Shown here: positions 35,721 through 46,531 of the stretch, piece by piece
How positions within the stretch are numbered: the first letter of the stretch is position 1
Layout of the letters: each line of letters starts with the position of its first letter
From: Prochlorococcus marinus str. MIT 9312
GTDB lineage: Bacteria; Cyanobacteriota; Cyanobacteriia; PCC-6307; Cyanobiaceae
Length of the DNA stretch: 64,000 bases
Assembly (NCBI RefSeq): GCF_000012645.1
Contig: NC_007577.1
Location: forward strand, 1,550,001-1,614,000
Direction: 5' to 3'
The notes under the pieces: generated by a model
Database searches by the model: none
What the model saw: the letters and a program-made list of their open reading frames with translations, nothing else
What the model was told of the DNA's origin: nothing
Translations under genes and position numbers: made by a program

Positions 35721-36094
35721 AAAGCAGGAGAGGCAATCGCAAAAAAGTTTTATTTTGTTTCCAAAATAAAACTTTTTTGAGGAAAGTCCGGGCTCCCACA
35801 TGGTCAGGCTTGCTGGGTAATACCCAGTGCGGGTAACCGTGAGGATAGTGCCACAGAAACATACCGCCTAATACTTTATGTATGGCAAGGGTGCAAGGGT
35901 GCGGTAAGAGCGCACCAGCAACATTGAGAAGTGTTGGCTAGGTAAACCCCGGCAGGGAGCAAGGCTTAGTAGATTTATGACCATTACACAATCTACTTTT
36001 AAGCGCCGCTTGAGACTGTGAAGTAATTCCAGCCCTAGATAGATGATTGTCCATCTGAATTAAGATGAACAGAACCCGGCTTATGACCTGCTTT
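35721..36094 (+). ncRNA. rnpB: RNase P RNA, cyanobacterial type A
   Basis: This is the catalytic RNA that matures tRNA 5' ends. Termini AAAGCAGG (35721) and CCTGCTTT (ending 36094) form helix P1. The conserved core GAGGAAAGTCCGGGCTCC, a mid region CCACAGAAACATACCGCC, and AGGTAAACCCCGGCAGGGAGCAAGG are unmistakable, as is the 3' AGAACCCGGCTTAT. The P3 arm is an extreme A/U hairpin of 17 perfect pairs (35741-35757 with 35762-35778). The RNA is about 374 nt. rnc starts 27 bp downstream. Confidence 0.96.
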
Positions 36095-36120
36095 CTAATT
36101 ATTGTGATTATTTAAATCAT

Positions 36121-36870
36121 ATGAAAAATATAATTAACGGAAAGAGAATTAATCAAATAACTACTTTTTTAAAATCTTTAAATATTAAATCAGAAAGATT
36201 TTCTGAGATAATTAGAAAACAAAATATTTCAGTAATTCAAGATTTTAATCAAGCATTTATCCATTCCTCAGAAGATAAAATAATAAATTATGAAAAATTA
36301 GAATTCTTCGGAGATGCAGTACTCAGATTAGCTGCTTCTAATTTTATTGAGAAAAATTATCCTCAAATGAGTGTAGGGGAAAGATCAGAGCTAAGAGCAC
36401 AAATTGTAAGTGATGAATGGTTAACTAAATTAGGGAGAAAAATTGATATAGAGAAATTAATAATTAAAGGACCTAAAGCTCTTGGTGATCAAAATTCAAA
36501 AAATACTATTATTGGTGAAGCTACAGAAGCTTTAATCGGTGCCGTTTACAAGTGCTTTAATTCGATTCAAGAAGTAAATCTTTGGTTAGATGATATTTGG
36601 GAGGAAGATTCAGAAATATTTTTAAAAGCTCCATATAAGTTTAAATCCAAGACAGTATTACAAGAGTGGTGTCAAAGTAAAGGTTTTGATTTGCCAGTCT
36701 ATAAAATAATTGAAGTCTCAAAAAAAAATGGGGACCCTAAAAGATTTTCTTGCGATATATTTGTCGAAGGATTAAAAGAATCGTCTGCATTCGGCAAATC
36801 CCATAAACAAGCAGAAACAAATGCAGCTAAAGTTTTAATAGAAAAATTTATAACTATAGGTAAAATCTAA
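36121..36870 (+). CDS. rnc: Ribonuclease III
   Basis: RNase III cleaves double-stranded RNA in rRNA and mRNA processing. The 249-residue protein has the catalytic signature NYEKLEFFGDAVLRLAAS, then GEATEALIGAVY with the second acidic pair, and a C-terminal double-stranded RNA-binding domain from about 178 (KTVLQEWCQSKGFDLP ... QAETNAAKVLIEKF). It follows rnpB by 27 bp, so two RNA-processing genes may share a transcript. Confidence 0.95.
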   Translation: MKNIINGKRINQITTFLKSLNIKSERFSEIIRKQNISVIQDFNQAFIHSSEDKIINYEKLEFFGDAVLRLAASNFIEKNYPQMSVGERSELRAQIVSDEWLTKLGRKIDIEKLIIKGPKALGDQNSKNTIIGEATEALIGAVYKCFNSIQEVNLWLDDIWEEDSEIFLKAPYKFKSKTVLQEWCQSKGFDLPVYKIIEVSKKNGDPKRFSCDIFVEGLKESSAFGKSHKQAETNAAKVLIEKFITIGKI

Positions 36871-36873
36871 TTT

Positions 36874-37059
36874 TTATAATATTTCTAAATTGGTTAGCTG
36901 AAAAGTAATGAGTTTATCCCAATTACCTCCTTCAAACAGAACAGCTGCACTTCTTTTTGTAACTCTTTGTACAAATCCTTTATATCCTCTGTATATAGAG
37001 TTAGTGTCTTTTACAACAACAAAAGAACCAGGGAGAATGGGTTTATTCGATAATTCCAT
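36874..37059 (-). CDS. ndhS: NDH-1 ferredoxin-binding subunit NdhS
   Basis: NdhS is the SH3-like peripheral subunit of cyanobacterial NDH-1 that helps ferredoxin dock for cyclic electron flow. The 61-residue protein fits the DUF3252/NdhS domain: [48 protein letters not shown]. The conserved [11 protein letters not shown] block is diagnostic. It is a small gene between rnc (convergent, 3 bp) and rimM (divergent, 24 bp). Confidence 0.88.
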   Translation of the reverse strand: MELSNKPILPGSFVVVKDTNSIYRGYKGFVQRVTKRSAAVLFEGGNWDKLITFQLTNLEIL

Positions 37060-37083
37060 AAAACATTTTATCTAATACAATAT

Positions 37084-37623
37084 ATGATAAATAATAATAA
37101 ATGGCTGGTTGTTGGATTAATAACATCATGTCATGGAATTAATGGACAATTAAAAGTTAAATCTTTAAGTGATTTTGAAGAAAGATTTTTAAAACCAGGA
37201 ATTAGATGGTTGCAAAAAGAAAATGAACCCCCTTCAAAAATAGAACTTACCTCTGGTTTCAAACAGCCTGGGAAAGAAACCTTTATCATTAAGCTCCAAG
37301 GAATAAATAATAGAAATCAAGCAGAGCGACTTAAAAAATGTAAAATTCTTGTAAAAACTAATAAACTACCAAAATTAAAAAAGGAAGAATTCCACTTGTT
37401 GGAACTTATAAATTTGGAAGTGAAGACTTTAGAAAATGAAGAATTAAAAATAATTGGGAAAGTTATTAATTTAGAAAATGAGAAAAATAATTTACTTGTT
37501 GTTGAACTATTTAAAAATAAAAAAAAAGTTCTAATACCATTTGTTAAAGAAATTGTTCCATTAGTAGATATAAAAAATAATTTTCTAATCATCAATCCTC
37601 CAAATGGACTTTTAGATCTATAA
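37084..37623 (+). CDS. rimM: Ribosome maturation factor RimM
   Basis: RimM binds S19 and the 16S rRNA head during 30S assembly. The 179-residue protein has the N-terminal RimM barrel ([29 protein letters not shown]) and a C-terminal PRC-barrel domain ([13 protein letters not shown] ... [15 protein letters not shown]). The length is normal. The sequence is lysine- and asparagine-rich, in line with the AT-rich genome. It is convergent with glmS. Confidence 0.93.
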   Translation: MINNNKWLVVGLITSCHGINGQLKVKSLSDFEERFLKPGIRWLQKENEPPSKIELTSGFKQPGKETFIIKLQGINNRNQAERLKKCKILVKTNKLPKLKKEEFHLLELINLEVKTLENEELKIIGKVINLENEKNNLLVVELFKNKKKVLIPFVKEIVPLVDIKNNFLIINPPNGLLDL

Positions 37624-37655
37624 ATTTTAAAAGATAAAAGTTTGTAAGAAACTAA

Positions 37656-39551
37656 TTATTCCACAGTTACACTTTTAGCTAAATTTCTTGGTTGATCTAC
37701 GTCAAGTCCTCTATGAGCTGCAATATGGTAACTCAATAATTGTAAAGGCACTATATTAAGTAAAGGTGAAATCCATTCAATAGAAGAAGGAACTTTCATT
37801 AAATAATCAAAGATTTCAGTTCCATTAGACTCAGGAGCAATCCCAATCAAATATGCATCTCTAGCTTTTGCTTCTTGAGCATTACTGATGACTTTATCAA
37901 AAACTTCACCAGGGGAGGCAATAGAAATTACAGGGACTTTTTTATCTAACAAAGCTATTGGACCATGTTTCATTTCACCAGCTGGATATCCAGCCGCATG
38001 TATGTAACTAATTTCTTTGAGTTTTAACGCTCCTTCAAGAGCAATAGGATAATTTATACCTCTTCCTAAAAAGATAACATCTTTAATATTAAAAAAATCA
38101 TGTGCTAACTTTTCAGAAGATTTATTATGCTGCTCTAAAAGATCTTCTATTAATGGAGGCAGTTTTATAAGTTCTGTTATTAATTTACCTATTTCATCTG
38201 AGCTTCGACTACCTTTAATTTGCGCAAATTTTATAGCTAATCCATAAAAAGAAAGTAATTGTGCAAAAAAAGTTTTTGTTGCCGCAACTCCAACTTCTAT
38301 TCCTGCACAGATATCAATTACATTTGAAACCTGCCTTCCTATAGAGCTCTCTTTTCTATTTGTTATTGCAATAAGATTGGGTTTAAAGTTTTTATCTTCA
38401 ATCGAAGACCGTCTTTTAATTTCCATATCTATAGCTGCAATTGTGTCAGCAGTTTCTCCAGATTGAGTGACTCCAATAGTTAATGTATTTGGCAGAAGTG
38501 GAGGTGGTGAATATCGAAATTCGCTTGCATAAAAAACATTTGTAGGAATACCTGCAAATTGTTCTAATAAAAAGCTACCCACCATTGCAGCATGTTTACT
38601 TGTACCACAAGCGATAATTTCAATTCTTTCAATTGATTCAAAAAACTTTGTATCAAATGGATATTTAATTTCATATTGGCCCTCTTCTAAATTTTGTATT
38701 AAATAATTTTCCAACCAGTTTTTTGCTGTCCCTGGCTGATCATATATCTCTTTTAACATGTAGTGTTTAAAATTCATCTTATCCATTATTTGGTCTGAAA
38801 CTTTTAGAGAAACTGGATTTCGATATTGTCTCTCGTTGTTTGTGTCATATATTTCTATTCCAAGAGGAGTTAATAAAGCTATTTCTTCATCCTCCATAGG
38901 CAAGATAATGTTTGTAAAATTTGCAATAGCTGGTGTATCACTAGCACAAATGAATTCTCCTTCTCCCAAACCAATAATTAAAGGTGCTTGTCTTCTTGCA
39001 ACTACTAGAGAGGTTGGAGCACCAGACCATAAAACGGCCAAGGCATAAGACCCTTCTAAATCAGATATTACATTTCTAACAGCCACTAATAATTTTGAAC
39101 CATTATTCTCAAGATTAAGTCTACTTAATGTATTTAATTCTTTTTCAATTAGATGGGGAATTACCTCCGTATCTGTATCAGAATTGAAAATGGTGCCCTC
39201 TTTCTCTAACTTATTTTTTAAGTCTTGGAAATTCTCAATAATGCCATTTTGAACAACCGCTATATTTCCTGAACTATCGATATGAGGATGGGCATTTTTA
39301 ACCTCAGGTTTTCCATGAGTTGCCCATCGGGTATGTCCTATACCCACAGTTCCAAGAATATTTTCACCGTTAAGAGTATTTATTAAGTTTTTAAGTTTGC
39401 CCTCTGCTTTGTTACAAATAATAGAATTTGTTTCAGAATTTATTATTGCAATACCTGCAGAATCGTAACCTCTGTACTCAAGTTTTTCTAAACCATTCAT
39501 TAACAATGGTAAAGCTTTTTTATAACCAGTGACAGCAACTATTCCACACAT
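37656..39551 (-). CDS. glmS: Glutamine-fructose-6-phosphate aminotransferase
   Basis: GlmS makes glucosamine-6-phosphate for peptidoglycan and lipopolysaccharide. The 631-residue protein starts MCGIVAVTGY, so Cys2 becomes the N-terminal nucleophile of the glutaminase domain. GHTRWATHG follows. Two SIS domains follow (IACGTSKHAAMVGSFLLEQ, GVTQSGETADT; FLGRGINYPIALEGALKLKEISYIHAAGYPAGEMKHGPIAL). It ends in PRNLAKSVTVE, the usual C-terminus. I see no glmS ribozyme in the 80-bp gap to psaC. Confidence 0.97.
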   Translation of the reverse strand: MCGIVAVTGYKKALPLLMNGLEKLEYRGYDSAGIAIINSETNSIICNKAEGKLKNLINTLNGENILGTVGIGHTRWATHGKPEVKNAHPHIDSSGNIAVVQNGIIENFQDLKNKLEKEGTIFNSDTDTEVIPHLIEKELNTLSRLNLENNGSKLLVAVRNVISDLEGSYALAVLWSGAPTSLVVARRQAPLIIGLGEGEFICASDTPAIANFTNIILPMEDEEIALLTPLGIEIYDTNNERQYRNPVSLKVSDQIMDKMNFKHYMLKEIYDQPGTAKNWLENYLIQNLEEGQYEIKYPFDTKFFESIERIEIIACGTSKHAAMVGSFLLEQFAGIPTNVFYASEFRYSPPPLLPNTLTIGVTQSGETADTIAAIDMEIKRRSSIEDKNFKPNLIAITNRKESSIGRQVSNVIDICAGIEVGVAATKTFFAQLLSFYGLAIKFAQIKGSRSSDEIGKLITELIKLPPLIEDLLEQHNKSSEKLAHDFFNIKDVIFLGRGINYPIALEGALKLKEISYIHAAGYPAGEMKHGPIALLDKKVPVISIASPGEVFDKVISNAQEAKARDAYLIGIAPESNGTEIFDYLMKVPSSIEWISPLLNIVPLQLLSYHIAAHRGLDVDQPRNLAKSVTVE

Positions 39552-39631
39552 ACGCTGATTTTTTTTTAATTATATTGAAAAAAAATGCGTATTTAATAAA
39601 TCATGGACTCTCTTAAAACTGCACTATAAAG

Positions 39632-39919
<288 letters not shown>

Positions 39920-40010
39920 TTACAAAGAAATTAAAAAAATTAAGATATGCTTCACTCTTGTTAACTCTAGGGCATAAAATCTTATAGATAATTAGTAAAT
40001 TCCATAAACT

Positions 40011-40250
40011 ATGTCACAAGAAATCCTCGAAAAAGTCTGTTCTATTGTTTCAGAGCAATTAAGCGTTGAAGCAGCAGAAGTGAAATCAGATTCAAATTTC
40101 CAAAATGATTTGGGTGCAGATTCCTTAGATACTGTTGAATTAGTGATGGCTCTGGAGGAAGCATTTGATATTGAAATACCTGATGAAGCAGCTGAAGGCA
40201 TTGCAACAGTTGGAGATGCAGTTAAATTCATCGAAGAAAAAAAAGGTTAA
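40011..40250 (+). CDS. acpP: Acyl carrier protein
   Basis: AcpP carries growing acyl chains in fatty acid synthesis. The 79-residue acidic protein has the 4'-phosphopantetheine site [16 protein letters not shown], with S38 as the modified serine. fabF begins 6 bp after its stop, a very common gene pair. Confidence 0.97.
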   Translation: MSQEILEKVCSIVSEQLSVEAAEVKSDSNFQNDLGADSLDTVELVMALEEAFDIEIPDEAAEGIATVGDAVKFIEEKKG

Positions 40251-40256
40251 TTAAGA

Positions 40257-41501
40257 ATGCCAAATTTCCATCGAGTAGTTATTACCGGTATCGGAGCAGT
40301 AACTCCAATTGGTAACAACATTGATGAATATTTACTAAGTCTTCAAAAAGGTGCTAATGGTGTCTCAGGTATCACTCTGTTTGATCCAGTAGATCATCCT
40401 TGCAAATTTGCAGCAGAAGTTAAAAATCTTCAATCTCAAAATTTCATAGAAGCCAAAGAATCCAAAAGGTGGGATCGTTTCTCACAGTTTGGAGTTATTG
40501 CTGCAAAGCAAGCCTTTAATGATTCTGGTCTTGAAATTAATGAAGCTAATGCATCAAGAATTGGAGTGATTATTGGCTCAGGTGTTGGAGGCTTACTAAC
40601 TATGGAAAGTCAAGCTCAAATACTGAGTCATAAAGGGCCAAAAAGAGTAAGTCCATTTACAGTCCCAATGATGATTCCAAATATGGCAACTGGACTAGCT
40701 GCCATTGCTTTGGGTGCAAAAGGCCCAAGTTCCTCTGTTTCCACTGCTTGCGCTGCTGGCTCTAATGCAATTGGTGATTCTTTTAGATTACTCCAACTTG
40801 GAAAAGCAGATGCAATGATCTGTGGAGGTGCAGAAGCAAGTATTACACCTCTTGGAGTAGCTGGCTTTGCCAGTGCCAAAGCTCTTTCATTCAGGAATGA
40901 AAGTCCCCAGACAGCTAGTAGACCTTTTGATGCTGAAAGAGACGGTTTTGTTATTGGAGAGGGTTCCGGCATTCTTGTGTTAGAAACTTTAGAGAATGCT
41001 CAAAAAAGGGATGCAAGAATCTATGGAGAAATTATTGGATATGGAACAACATGCGATGCTCATCACATCACTGCTCCCTCTCCAGGTGGAGTTGGAGGTG
41101 CAGAGGCTATCAAACTAGCAATTGAAGACAGTTCTATCAGTCTTGACGAAGTTGATTACATAAATGCTCATGGAACGAGTACATCAGCTAATGACAAAAA
41201 TGAAACTTCTGCAATTAAATCTATTTTTAAAGACAGATCTTACCTTATTCCTGTAAGCTCTACTAAGTCGATGACTGGTCATCTCCTAGGAGGTTCAGGA
41301 GGTATAGAAGCTGTTGCTTGTATACTTTCTTTGACACATAATTTTATCCCTCCTACAATTAACTACGTCAATCCAGATCCTGATTGTGATCTAGATTATG
41401 TACCAAATAATGCAAGAGAAGCTCGACTGGGAGTAGCTCTTTCTAATTCTTTCGGCTTTGGTGGTCACAATGTTTGCCTTGCTTTTAGCAAAATGAATTG
41501 A
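40257..41501 (+). CDS. fabF: 3-oxoacyl-[acyl-carrier-protein] synthase II
   Basis: FabF elongates acyl-ACP by condensation with malonyl-ACP. The 414-residue thiolase-fold protein has the active-site Cys in [11 protein letters not shown] (C165), the first catalytic His in [11 protein letters not shown], and the second in [16 protein letters not shown]. Its C-terminal [11 protein letters not shown] is typical. It sits between acpP and tkt, probably in one operon. Confidence 0.97.
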   Translation: MPNFHRVVITGIGAVTPIGNNIDEYLLSLQKGANGVSGITLFDPVDHPCKFAAEVKNLQSQNFIEAKESKRWDRFSQFGVIAAKQAFNDSGLEINEANASRIGVIIGSGVGGLLTMESQAQILSHKGPKRVSPFTVPMMIPNMATGLAAIALGAKGPSSSVSTACAAGSNAIGDSFRLLQLGKADAMICGGAEASITPLGVAGFASAKALSFRNESPQTASRPFDAERDGFVIGEGSGILVLETLENAQKRDARIYGEIIGYGTTCDAHHITAPSPGGVGGAEAIKLAIEDSSISLDEVDYINAHGTSTSANDKNETSAIKSIFKDRSYLIPVSSTKSMTGHLLGGSGGIEAVACILSLTHNFIPPTINYVNPDPDCDLDYVPNNAREARLGVALSNSFGFGGHNVCLAFSKMN

Positions 41502-41544
41502 AGACAACCAATTCTGTATTTCCAAATTATCTTATTTTAAAAAA

Positions 41545-43551
41545 ATGGTTGCTGCATCTGTTTCAATAGAATCACTCTGTGTAAATAGTATAAGAATGCT
41601 TGCTGTAGATGCAGTAAATAAATCTAATAGTGGGCATCCTGGTTTACCAATGGGATGTGCTCCTATGGGTTATGCACTATGGCAAAACATACTAAATCAC
41701 AACCCCAATAATCCAAAATGGTTTAATAGAGATCGTTTTGTATTATCAGCTGGTCATGGCTGTATGTTGTTATATTCCTTGCTTCATCTAACAGGATACA
41801 AATCAGTTTCCATAGAAGATATTAAAGAATTTAGACAATGGGGATCAAAAACTCCTGGTCATCCAGAAACATTCGAAACTGAGGGAGTTGAAGTTACAGC
41901 TGGACCTCTCGGAGCTGGTATTTCTAATGCAGTTGGTTTAGCAATAGCTGAAACTCACTTAGCAGCCAAATTCAATAAGCCTGATTGCAATATCGTTGAT
42001 CATTATACTTACGTCATAATGGGTGACGGCTGTAATCAAGAAGGTATCGCATCAGAGGCTTGCTCATTAGCTGGTCACCTTAAGCTTGGAAAATTAATTG
42101 CGCTCTATGACGATAATCAAATTACAATTGATGGACGTACAGATGTCTCTTTCACTGAAGATGTTTTAAAAAGATACGAAGCTTATGGATGGCATGTACA
42201 ACATGTTGAAGATGGTAATCATGATGTTAAAGGAATAACTGAAGCTATCGAAAAAGCAAAATCAATTACAAACAAACCTTCTATTATAAAAATCTCTACA
42301 ACAATAGGTTATGGTTCTCCTAATAAATCAGATACTGCAGGAATTCATGGTGCAGCTGTTGGAGAAGAAGAAGCTTCATTAACCAGAGAGTTTTTAAATT
42401 GGGAATATCCTCCATTTGAAATTCCAGATGAAGTATATAAACATTTCAGAAAATCAATAGACAAGGGCGAAAACTTAGAGAAAGAATGGGATTCTAGATT
42501 TGAAGAATATCAGAAAAAATATCCCTCTGAAGGAGCCGAATTAAAAAGAATGTTAAAAGGCCAATTACCTGAGAATTGGGATTCAGATCTCCCATCTTAT
42601 ACACCTAATGATAAAGGTTTAGCTACCAGAAAGCATTCACAAATATGTTTAGGTGCTCTAGGTCCTAACCTACCAGAATTAATTGGTGGATCAGCAGATT
42701 TAACTCACTCTAACTATACAGATATCAAAGGAGAAACAGGATCATTCCAGCCTCATAGTCCTGAAAAAAGATATTTACATTTTGGAGTAAGAGAGCATGC
42801 AATGGCAGCAGTACTTAATGGTATTGCATATCACAATAGCGGTCTTATACCCTATGGTGGAACCTTCCTTGTTTTCGCGGATTATATGAGAGGTTCAATG
42901 AGACTTTCAGCACTTAGCGAATTAGGAGTTATCTATGTATTAACCCATGATTCAATTGGTGTAGGCGAAGATGGTCCAACACATCAACCTATTGAAACTA
43001 TCCCTTCTCTTCGAGCCATGCCTAACATGCTAGTTTTCAGACCAGGAGATGGAAATGAGACGAGTGGAGCTTATAAGCTTGCTATTAAAAATCGCAAAAG
43101 ACCTTCTGCCCTTTGTTTAAGTAGACAAGGTATGCCTAATCAAGAAAACACTTCAATTGAAAAAGTTGCACTAGGAGGATATATAGTTGCTGATTGCGAA
43201 GGAACACCAGATTTAATATTTATTGGAACTGGAAGTGAACTAAATCTTTGTATTGAAGCAAGTAAGGAGATTTCAAACTTAGGTAAAAAAACTAGAGTTG
43301 TCTCTATGCCATGCATAGAACTTTTCGAAGAACAAGAAGAATCTTACAAAGAAAGTGTTTTACCTAATAGTGTGACTAAGAGAGTTGTAGTAGAAGCTGC
43401 CCATTCATTTGGTTGGCATAAATATACAGGTTTTGATGGGATTTGTATTACTATGGATAGGTTTGGTGCATCAGCACCTGGTGGCGAGTGTATGAAAAAT
43501 TTTGGATTTACAGTTGAAAACGTTGTAAATAAAACAAAGGAAATTCTATAA
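41545..43551 (+). CDS. tkt: Transketolase
   Basis: Transketolase moves two-carbon units in the Calvin cycle and pentose phosphate pathway using thiamine diphosphate. The 668-residue protein shows [32 protein letters not shown], the TPP motif [21 protein letters not shown] with DDNQITIDG, and the acceptor-site [14 protein letters not shown] and [15 protein letters not shown]. It follows fabF by 43 bp. The cofactor-synthesis gene thiC is convergent just downstream. Confidence 0.97.
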   Translation: MVAASVSIESLCVNSIRMLAVDAVNKSNSGHPGLPMGCAPMGYALWQNILNHNPNNPKWFNRDRFVLSAGHGCMLLYSLLHLTGYKSVSIEDIKEFRQWGSKTPGHPETFETEGVEVTAGPLGAGISNAVGLAIAETHLAAKFNKPDCNIVDHYTYVIMGDGCNQEGIASEACSLAGHLKLGKLIALYDDNQITIDGRTDVSFTEDVLKRYEAYGWHVQHVEDGNHDVKGITEAIEKAKSITNKPSIIKISTTIGYGSPNKSDTAGIHGAAVGEEEASLTREFLNWEYPPFEIPDEVYKHFRKSIDKGENLEKEWDSRFEEYQKKYPSEGAELKRMLKGQLPENWDSDLPSYTPNDKGLATRKHSQICLGALGPNLPELIGGSADLTHSNYTDIKGETGSFQPHSPEKRYLHFGVREHAMAAVLNGIAYHNSGLIPYGGTFLVFADYMRGSMRLSALSELGVIYVLTHDSIGVGEDGPTHQPIETIPSLRAMPNMLVFRPGDGNETSGAYKLAIKNRKRPSALCLSRQGMPNQENTSIEKVALGGYIVADCEGTPDLIFIGTGSELNLCIEASKEISNLGKKTRVVSMPCIELFEEQEESYKESVLPNSVTKRVVVEAAHSFGWHKYTGFDGICITMDRFGASAPGGECMKNFGFTVENVVNKTKEIL

Positions 43552-43564
43552 GCATTATTGATAA

Positions 43565-44935
43565 TTACACTGAAGAATTACATTCTTCAAGTTTATCTTT
43601 TAGTTGATCAAGAGATTCATCAGAAATTTTCGAATTCATTGGACAATGTTTAGGTCCACACATTGAACAAAATTCGGCCTTTTTAAAGATTTCTTCAGGT
43701 AGTGTCTCATCATGGTATTGCTTTGCTCTTTCTGGATCTAATGAGAGTTCGAATTGTTTATTCCAATCAAAGTTATACCTTGCATGACTAAGTTCATCAT
43801 CTCTATCACGAGCTCCAGCTCGATGTCTTGCTATATCAGCAGCATGAGCAGCTATCTTGTAAGCAATTAATCCTTCGCGTACATCTTCTGCATTTGGGAG
43901 ACCTAAATGTTCTTTTGGTGTTACATAACATAACATAGAAGTCCCATACCAACCTGCCATTGCCGCTCCAATAGCACTTGATATATGGTCATAACCAGGA
44001 GATATGTCTGTTACTAATGGACCAAGTACATAAAAGGGAGCTTCTGAACATTCTTCCATTTGCTTTCTCACATTAAACTCAATTTGGTCCATAGGAACAT
44101 GACCAGGGCCCTCAACCATTACTTGAACATTATGTTCCCAAGCTCTTCTAGTAAGTTCTCCTAAGGTCTTCAATTCGGCTAGCTGAGCATCATCAGAAGC
44201 ATCATGTAAACATCCAGGCCTGAGTGAATCACCTAGAGAAAAAGTACAATCATATTTCTTAAAAATCTCACAAATATCATCAAACCTTGTATATAGAGGA
44301 TTTTGCTTAAAATGATGCAACATCCATTGAGCTAAAATACCACCCCCTCTACTTACAATTCCAGTAATTCTTCCTTTGACTTTTGGCAAATGCTCTATTA
44401 ATAATCCAGCATGAATAGTTTGATAATCTACGCCCTGCTGGCAATGTTTTTCAATAATATGAAGAAAATCGTCTTCAGTTAGTCTATCTATTGAGCCATG
44501 TACACTTTCTAAAGCTTGATAAACAGGAACTGTTCCTATAGGGACAGGTGATTCGTGAATAATTGCTTTCCGCACTTCATCTAAATTTACTCCTCCTGTA
44601 GAAAGATCCATAACCGTATCAGCCCCATATTTAACGGCTAGCTTGAGCTTCTCTACTTCTTCATTAATATCACTAGCATTAGGGGAAGCACCAATATTTG
44701 CATTAACTTTGCATCTAGAAGCAATACCTATTGACATTGGCTCAAGATTCAAATGATTAATATTAGCTGGAATGATTAATCTTCCTCTTGCAACTTCTTC
44801 CATTATTAAAGAAGCTGGTAGATTCTCTTTTTTAGCAACAAAATCCATTTCTTCAGTAATATATCCATTTCTCGCAAAGTTAATCTGAGTTACATTGTCT
44901 TTGCCTAGGCGAGGCTTAATCCAGGAACTTCTCAT
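43565..44935 (-). CDS. thiC: Phosphomethylpyrimidine synthase
   Basis: ThiC is a radical-SAM enzyme that rearranges aminoimidazole ribotide into the pyrimidine of thiamine. The 456-residue protein contains [63 protein letters not shown] and the C-terminal cluster motif [11 protein letters not shown] (CX2CX4C). It is the shorter cyanobacterial/plant-type form lacking the long N-terminal extension. A TPP riboswitch precedes it. Confidence 0.97.
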   Translation of the reverse strand: MRSSWIKPRLGKDNVTQINFARNGYITEEMDFVAKKENLPASLIMEEVARGRLIIPANINHLNLEPMSIGIASRCKVNANIGASPNASDINEEVEKLKLAVKYGADTVMDLSTGGVNLDEVRKAIIHESPVPIGTVPVYQALESVHGSIDRLTEDDFLHIIEKHCQQGVDYQTIHAGLLIEHLPKVKGRITGIVSRGGGILAQWMLHHFKQNPLYTRFDDICEIFKKYDCTFSLGDSLRPGCLHDASDDAQLAELKTLGELTRRAWEHNVQVMVEGPGHVPMDQIEFNVRKQMEECSEAPFYVLGPLVTDISPGYDHISSAIGAAMAGWYGTSMLCYVTPKEHLGLPNAEDVREGLIAYKIAAHAADIARHRAGARDRDDELSHARYNFDWNKQFELSLDPERAKQYHDETLPEEIFKKAEFCSMCGPKHCPMNSKISDESLDQLKDKLEECNSSV

Positions 44936-44981
44936 AATTTATAAATTTTTAAAAGTTTTATTACTAAAGTTTGATCAAATT

Positions 44982-45064
44982 TCCACTTCCCTGAATCAGG
45001 ATTAATGATTCAGGTTCAAAGGGTATGATCTCAGCTAAGTTAAATTTCCCAGCACCCCTAGTAT
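44982..45064 (-). promoter_or_regulatory. TPP riboswitch (THI element) upstream of thiC
   Basis: Read on the minus strand, the conserved pyrimidine- and diphosphate-binding segments are present in order: AGGGGTGCTGGG, then CTGAGAT, ATACCCTTTGAACCTGA, and finally CAGGGAAGTGG. An 8-bp helix, CTGAATCA with TGATTCAG (45013-45006 and 44998-44991), forms the variable arm between the last two. It ends about 47 bp before the thiC ATG, so control of translation or early termination by thiamine diphosphate is expected. Confidence 0.93.
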
Positions 45065-45131
45065 TAATCTTATTGATAGCTCTTTTCTAAAAAATAGTCA
45101 TCACATATTGCGTAAATTAAATAAAATAATT

Positions 45132-45347
45132 TTATTTAATTTTTTTATAAGACTTTATCTTTTGTAAAATATTCTCCCGTTCCAGTCTTCTTCTTACTTC
45201 TTTCTCCAAAATAATTGAAATTCCCATTAAGCCAATAGGCAAATAAAAAATTTTCCTTGTATGGTCACTTAATAACAAGCCAATAGCAGACATTAGGATC
45301 AAAAAAGGGGCCGCAAAAGACAAAATAAACCTTTTATTAATTTTCAT
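45132..45347 (-). CDS. Small two-helix membrane protein
   Basis: This 71-residue protein has two hydrophobic segments (about 8-26 and 33-47) and a strongly basic C-terminus (RRRLERENILQKIKSYKKIK) that should stay in the cytoplasm. The function is unknown. Its ATG overlaps the stop of the M20 peptidase gene by 4 bp (ATGA), indicating coupled translation. Confidence 0.7.
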   Translation of the reverse strand: MKINKRFILSFAAPFLILMSAIGLLLSDHTRKIFYLPIGLMGISIILEKEVRRRLERENILQKIKSYKKIK

Positions 45348-46528
45348 TTGTCAACCGTATTAATTATTTCACTGTTTAATTTTACAATGGCTTCTGTAAT
45401 CACTTTAATTCCAATAGCAATAGCTCTTTCATCTGGATCAAATTTGGAACTATGTAGTGGAGCACATCCATTTGAACTAGAAACACCAAGCCTAAACATT
45501 GCCCCAGGGATTTCATTCAAAAACTCAGCGAAATCTTCAGCACCTAATGATGGTTTTTGTAATTCGATAACATTTTCTTGACCCAAAACATTAATTCCTG
45601 AATCTCTGAGGACTCTATTAATTTCAAAATTATTATTTACTGGGGGAGTTATTTCTCTGAAGAATACTTTTGCCTCAGCTCCGCAACTATTAGCAATAGA
45701 AGAGATATTTTCATTAAGCCAATTACCAATATTCTTAAATAATTTAAGATTAGTGCATCTAACTGTACCAATTAAATTAACATTTTCTGCAAGAACATTA
45801 AATGCATTGCCACCATTAATTTTACCAAAAGTTATCACTACAGGATCTAAAGGATCTAACTTCCTTGTTATTAATTCTTGAATTCCTGAGATTACTTTAG
45901 AGGCGACCCAAATAGCATCAATTCCTTCATGAGGTCGAGCACCATGGCCTGATTTTCCTTTAATCTCTACCTTAAGTTCTCCAGCGGCTGCAGTTAAACT
46001 TCCCTCTTTAATCCCAATAGTCCCTACAGATAAATTGGGGTAAACATGTACCCCCAATATATGGGTTAAACCATCAGTTGCACCATCCTTAATCATCCAT
46101 CTAGCTCCACTCGCGATTTCTTCAGCTGGCTGAAAAATTATCCTAGTCCTAAAATTAAGTTTTAAATCCCTAACAATTTTTGCTACACCCAATCCAATTG
46201 ATATGTGCAAATCATGACCACAAGCATGCATAACGCCATCTACTTTTGAACAAAAACTTAATTTAGTTTCCTCAAATATTGGTAAAGCATCCATATCCAC
46301 TCTTAAACCTATGATCCCTTTATCTAAGGGGCCAAAATCAGCTATAACTCCAGTCCTACCTATGGATTCTCTGACATTCCAACCAATATTTTTTAAATAA
46401 CCACTTATCAAAATCGCAGTTTGATTTTCAAGTCCACTTAATTCCGGATGTGCATGGATATGTCTTCTTAAATTAATTAATTCATCATTAAATGAATCAA
46501 TTTTTTGAAAGCACTCATCTCTATTCAT
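45344..46528 (-). CDS. M20-family amidohydrolase (N-acyl amino acid or related amidase)
   Basis: This 394-residue metallopeptidase-family protein has the metal-site pattern of HipO/AbgB-like amidohydrolases: LRVDMDALPIFEET, GVMHACGHDLHISIGLGVA, IFQPAEEIASGARWMIKDG, and a lid-domain motif GKSGHGARPHEGIDAI. The late SLGAEDFAEF carries another ligand. Substrates cannot be inferred from the sequence. It lies between the TPR gene (3-bp gap) and the small membrane protein. Confidence 0.9.
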   Translation of the reverse strand: MNRDECFQKIDSFNDELINLRRHIHAHPELSGLENQTAILISGYLKNIGWNVRESIGRTGVIADFGPLDKGIIGLRVDMDALPIFEETKLSFCSKVDGVMHACGHDLHISIGLGVAKIVRDLKLNFRTRIIFQPAEEIASGARWMIKDGATDGLTHILGVHVYPNLSVGTIGIKEGSLTAAAGELKVEIKGKSGHGARPHEGIDAIWVASKVISGIQELITRKLDPLDPVVITFGKINGGNAFNVLAENVNLIGTVRCTNLKLFKNIGNWLNENISSIANSCGAEAKVFFREITPPVNNNFEINRVLRDSGINVLGQENVIELQKPSLGAEDFAEFLNEIPGAMFRLGVSSSNGCAPLHSSKFDPDERAIAIGIKVITEAIVKLNSEIINTVDK

Positions 46529-46531
46529 TAC

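Noticed and set aside
39552-39631. glmS ribozyme in the glmS leader
   Set aside because: The 80-bp gap is too short and lacks the conserved ribozyme core.
40628-40972. 114-residue minus-strand ORF inside fabF
   Set aside because: It is a shadow of a well-supported gene and shows no recognisable protein features.
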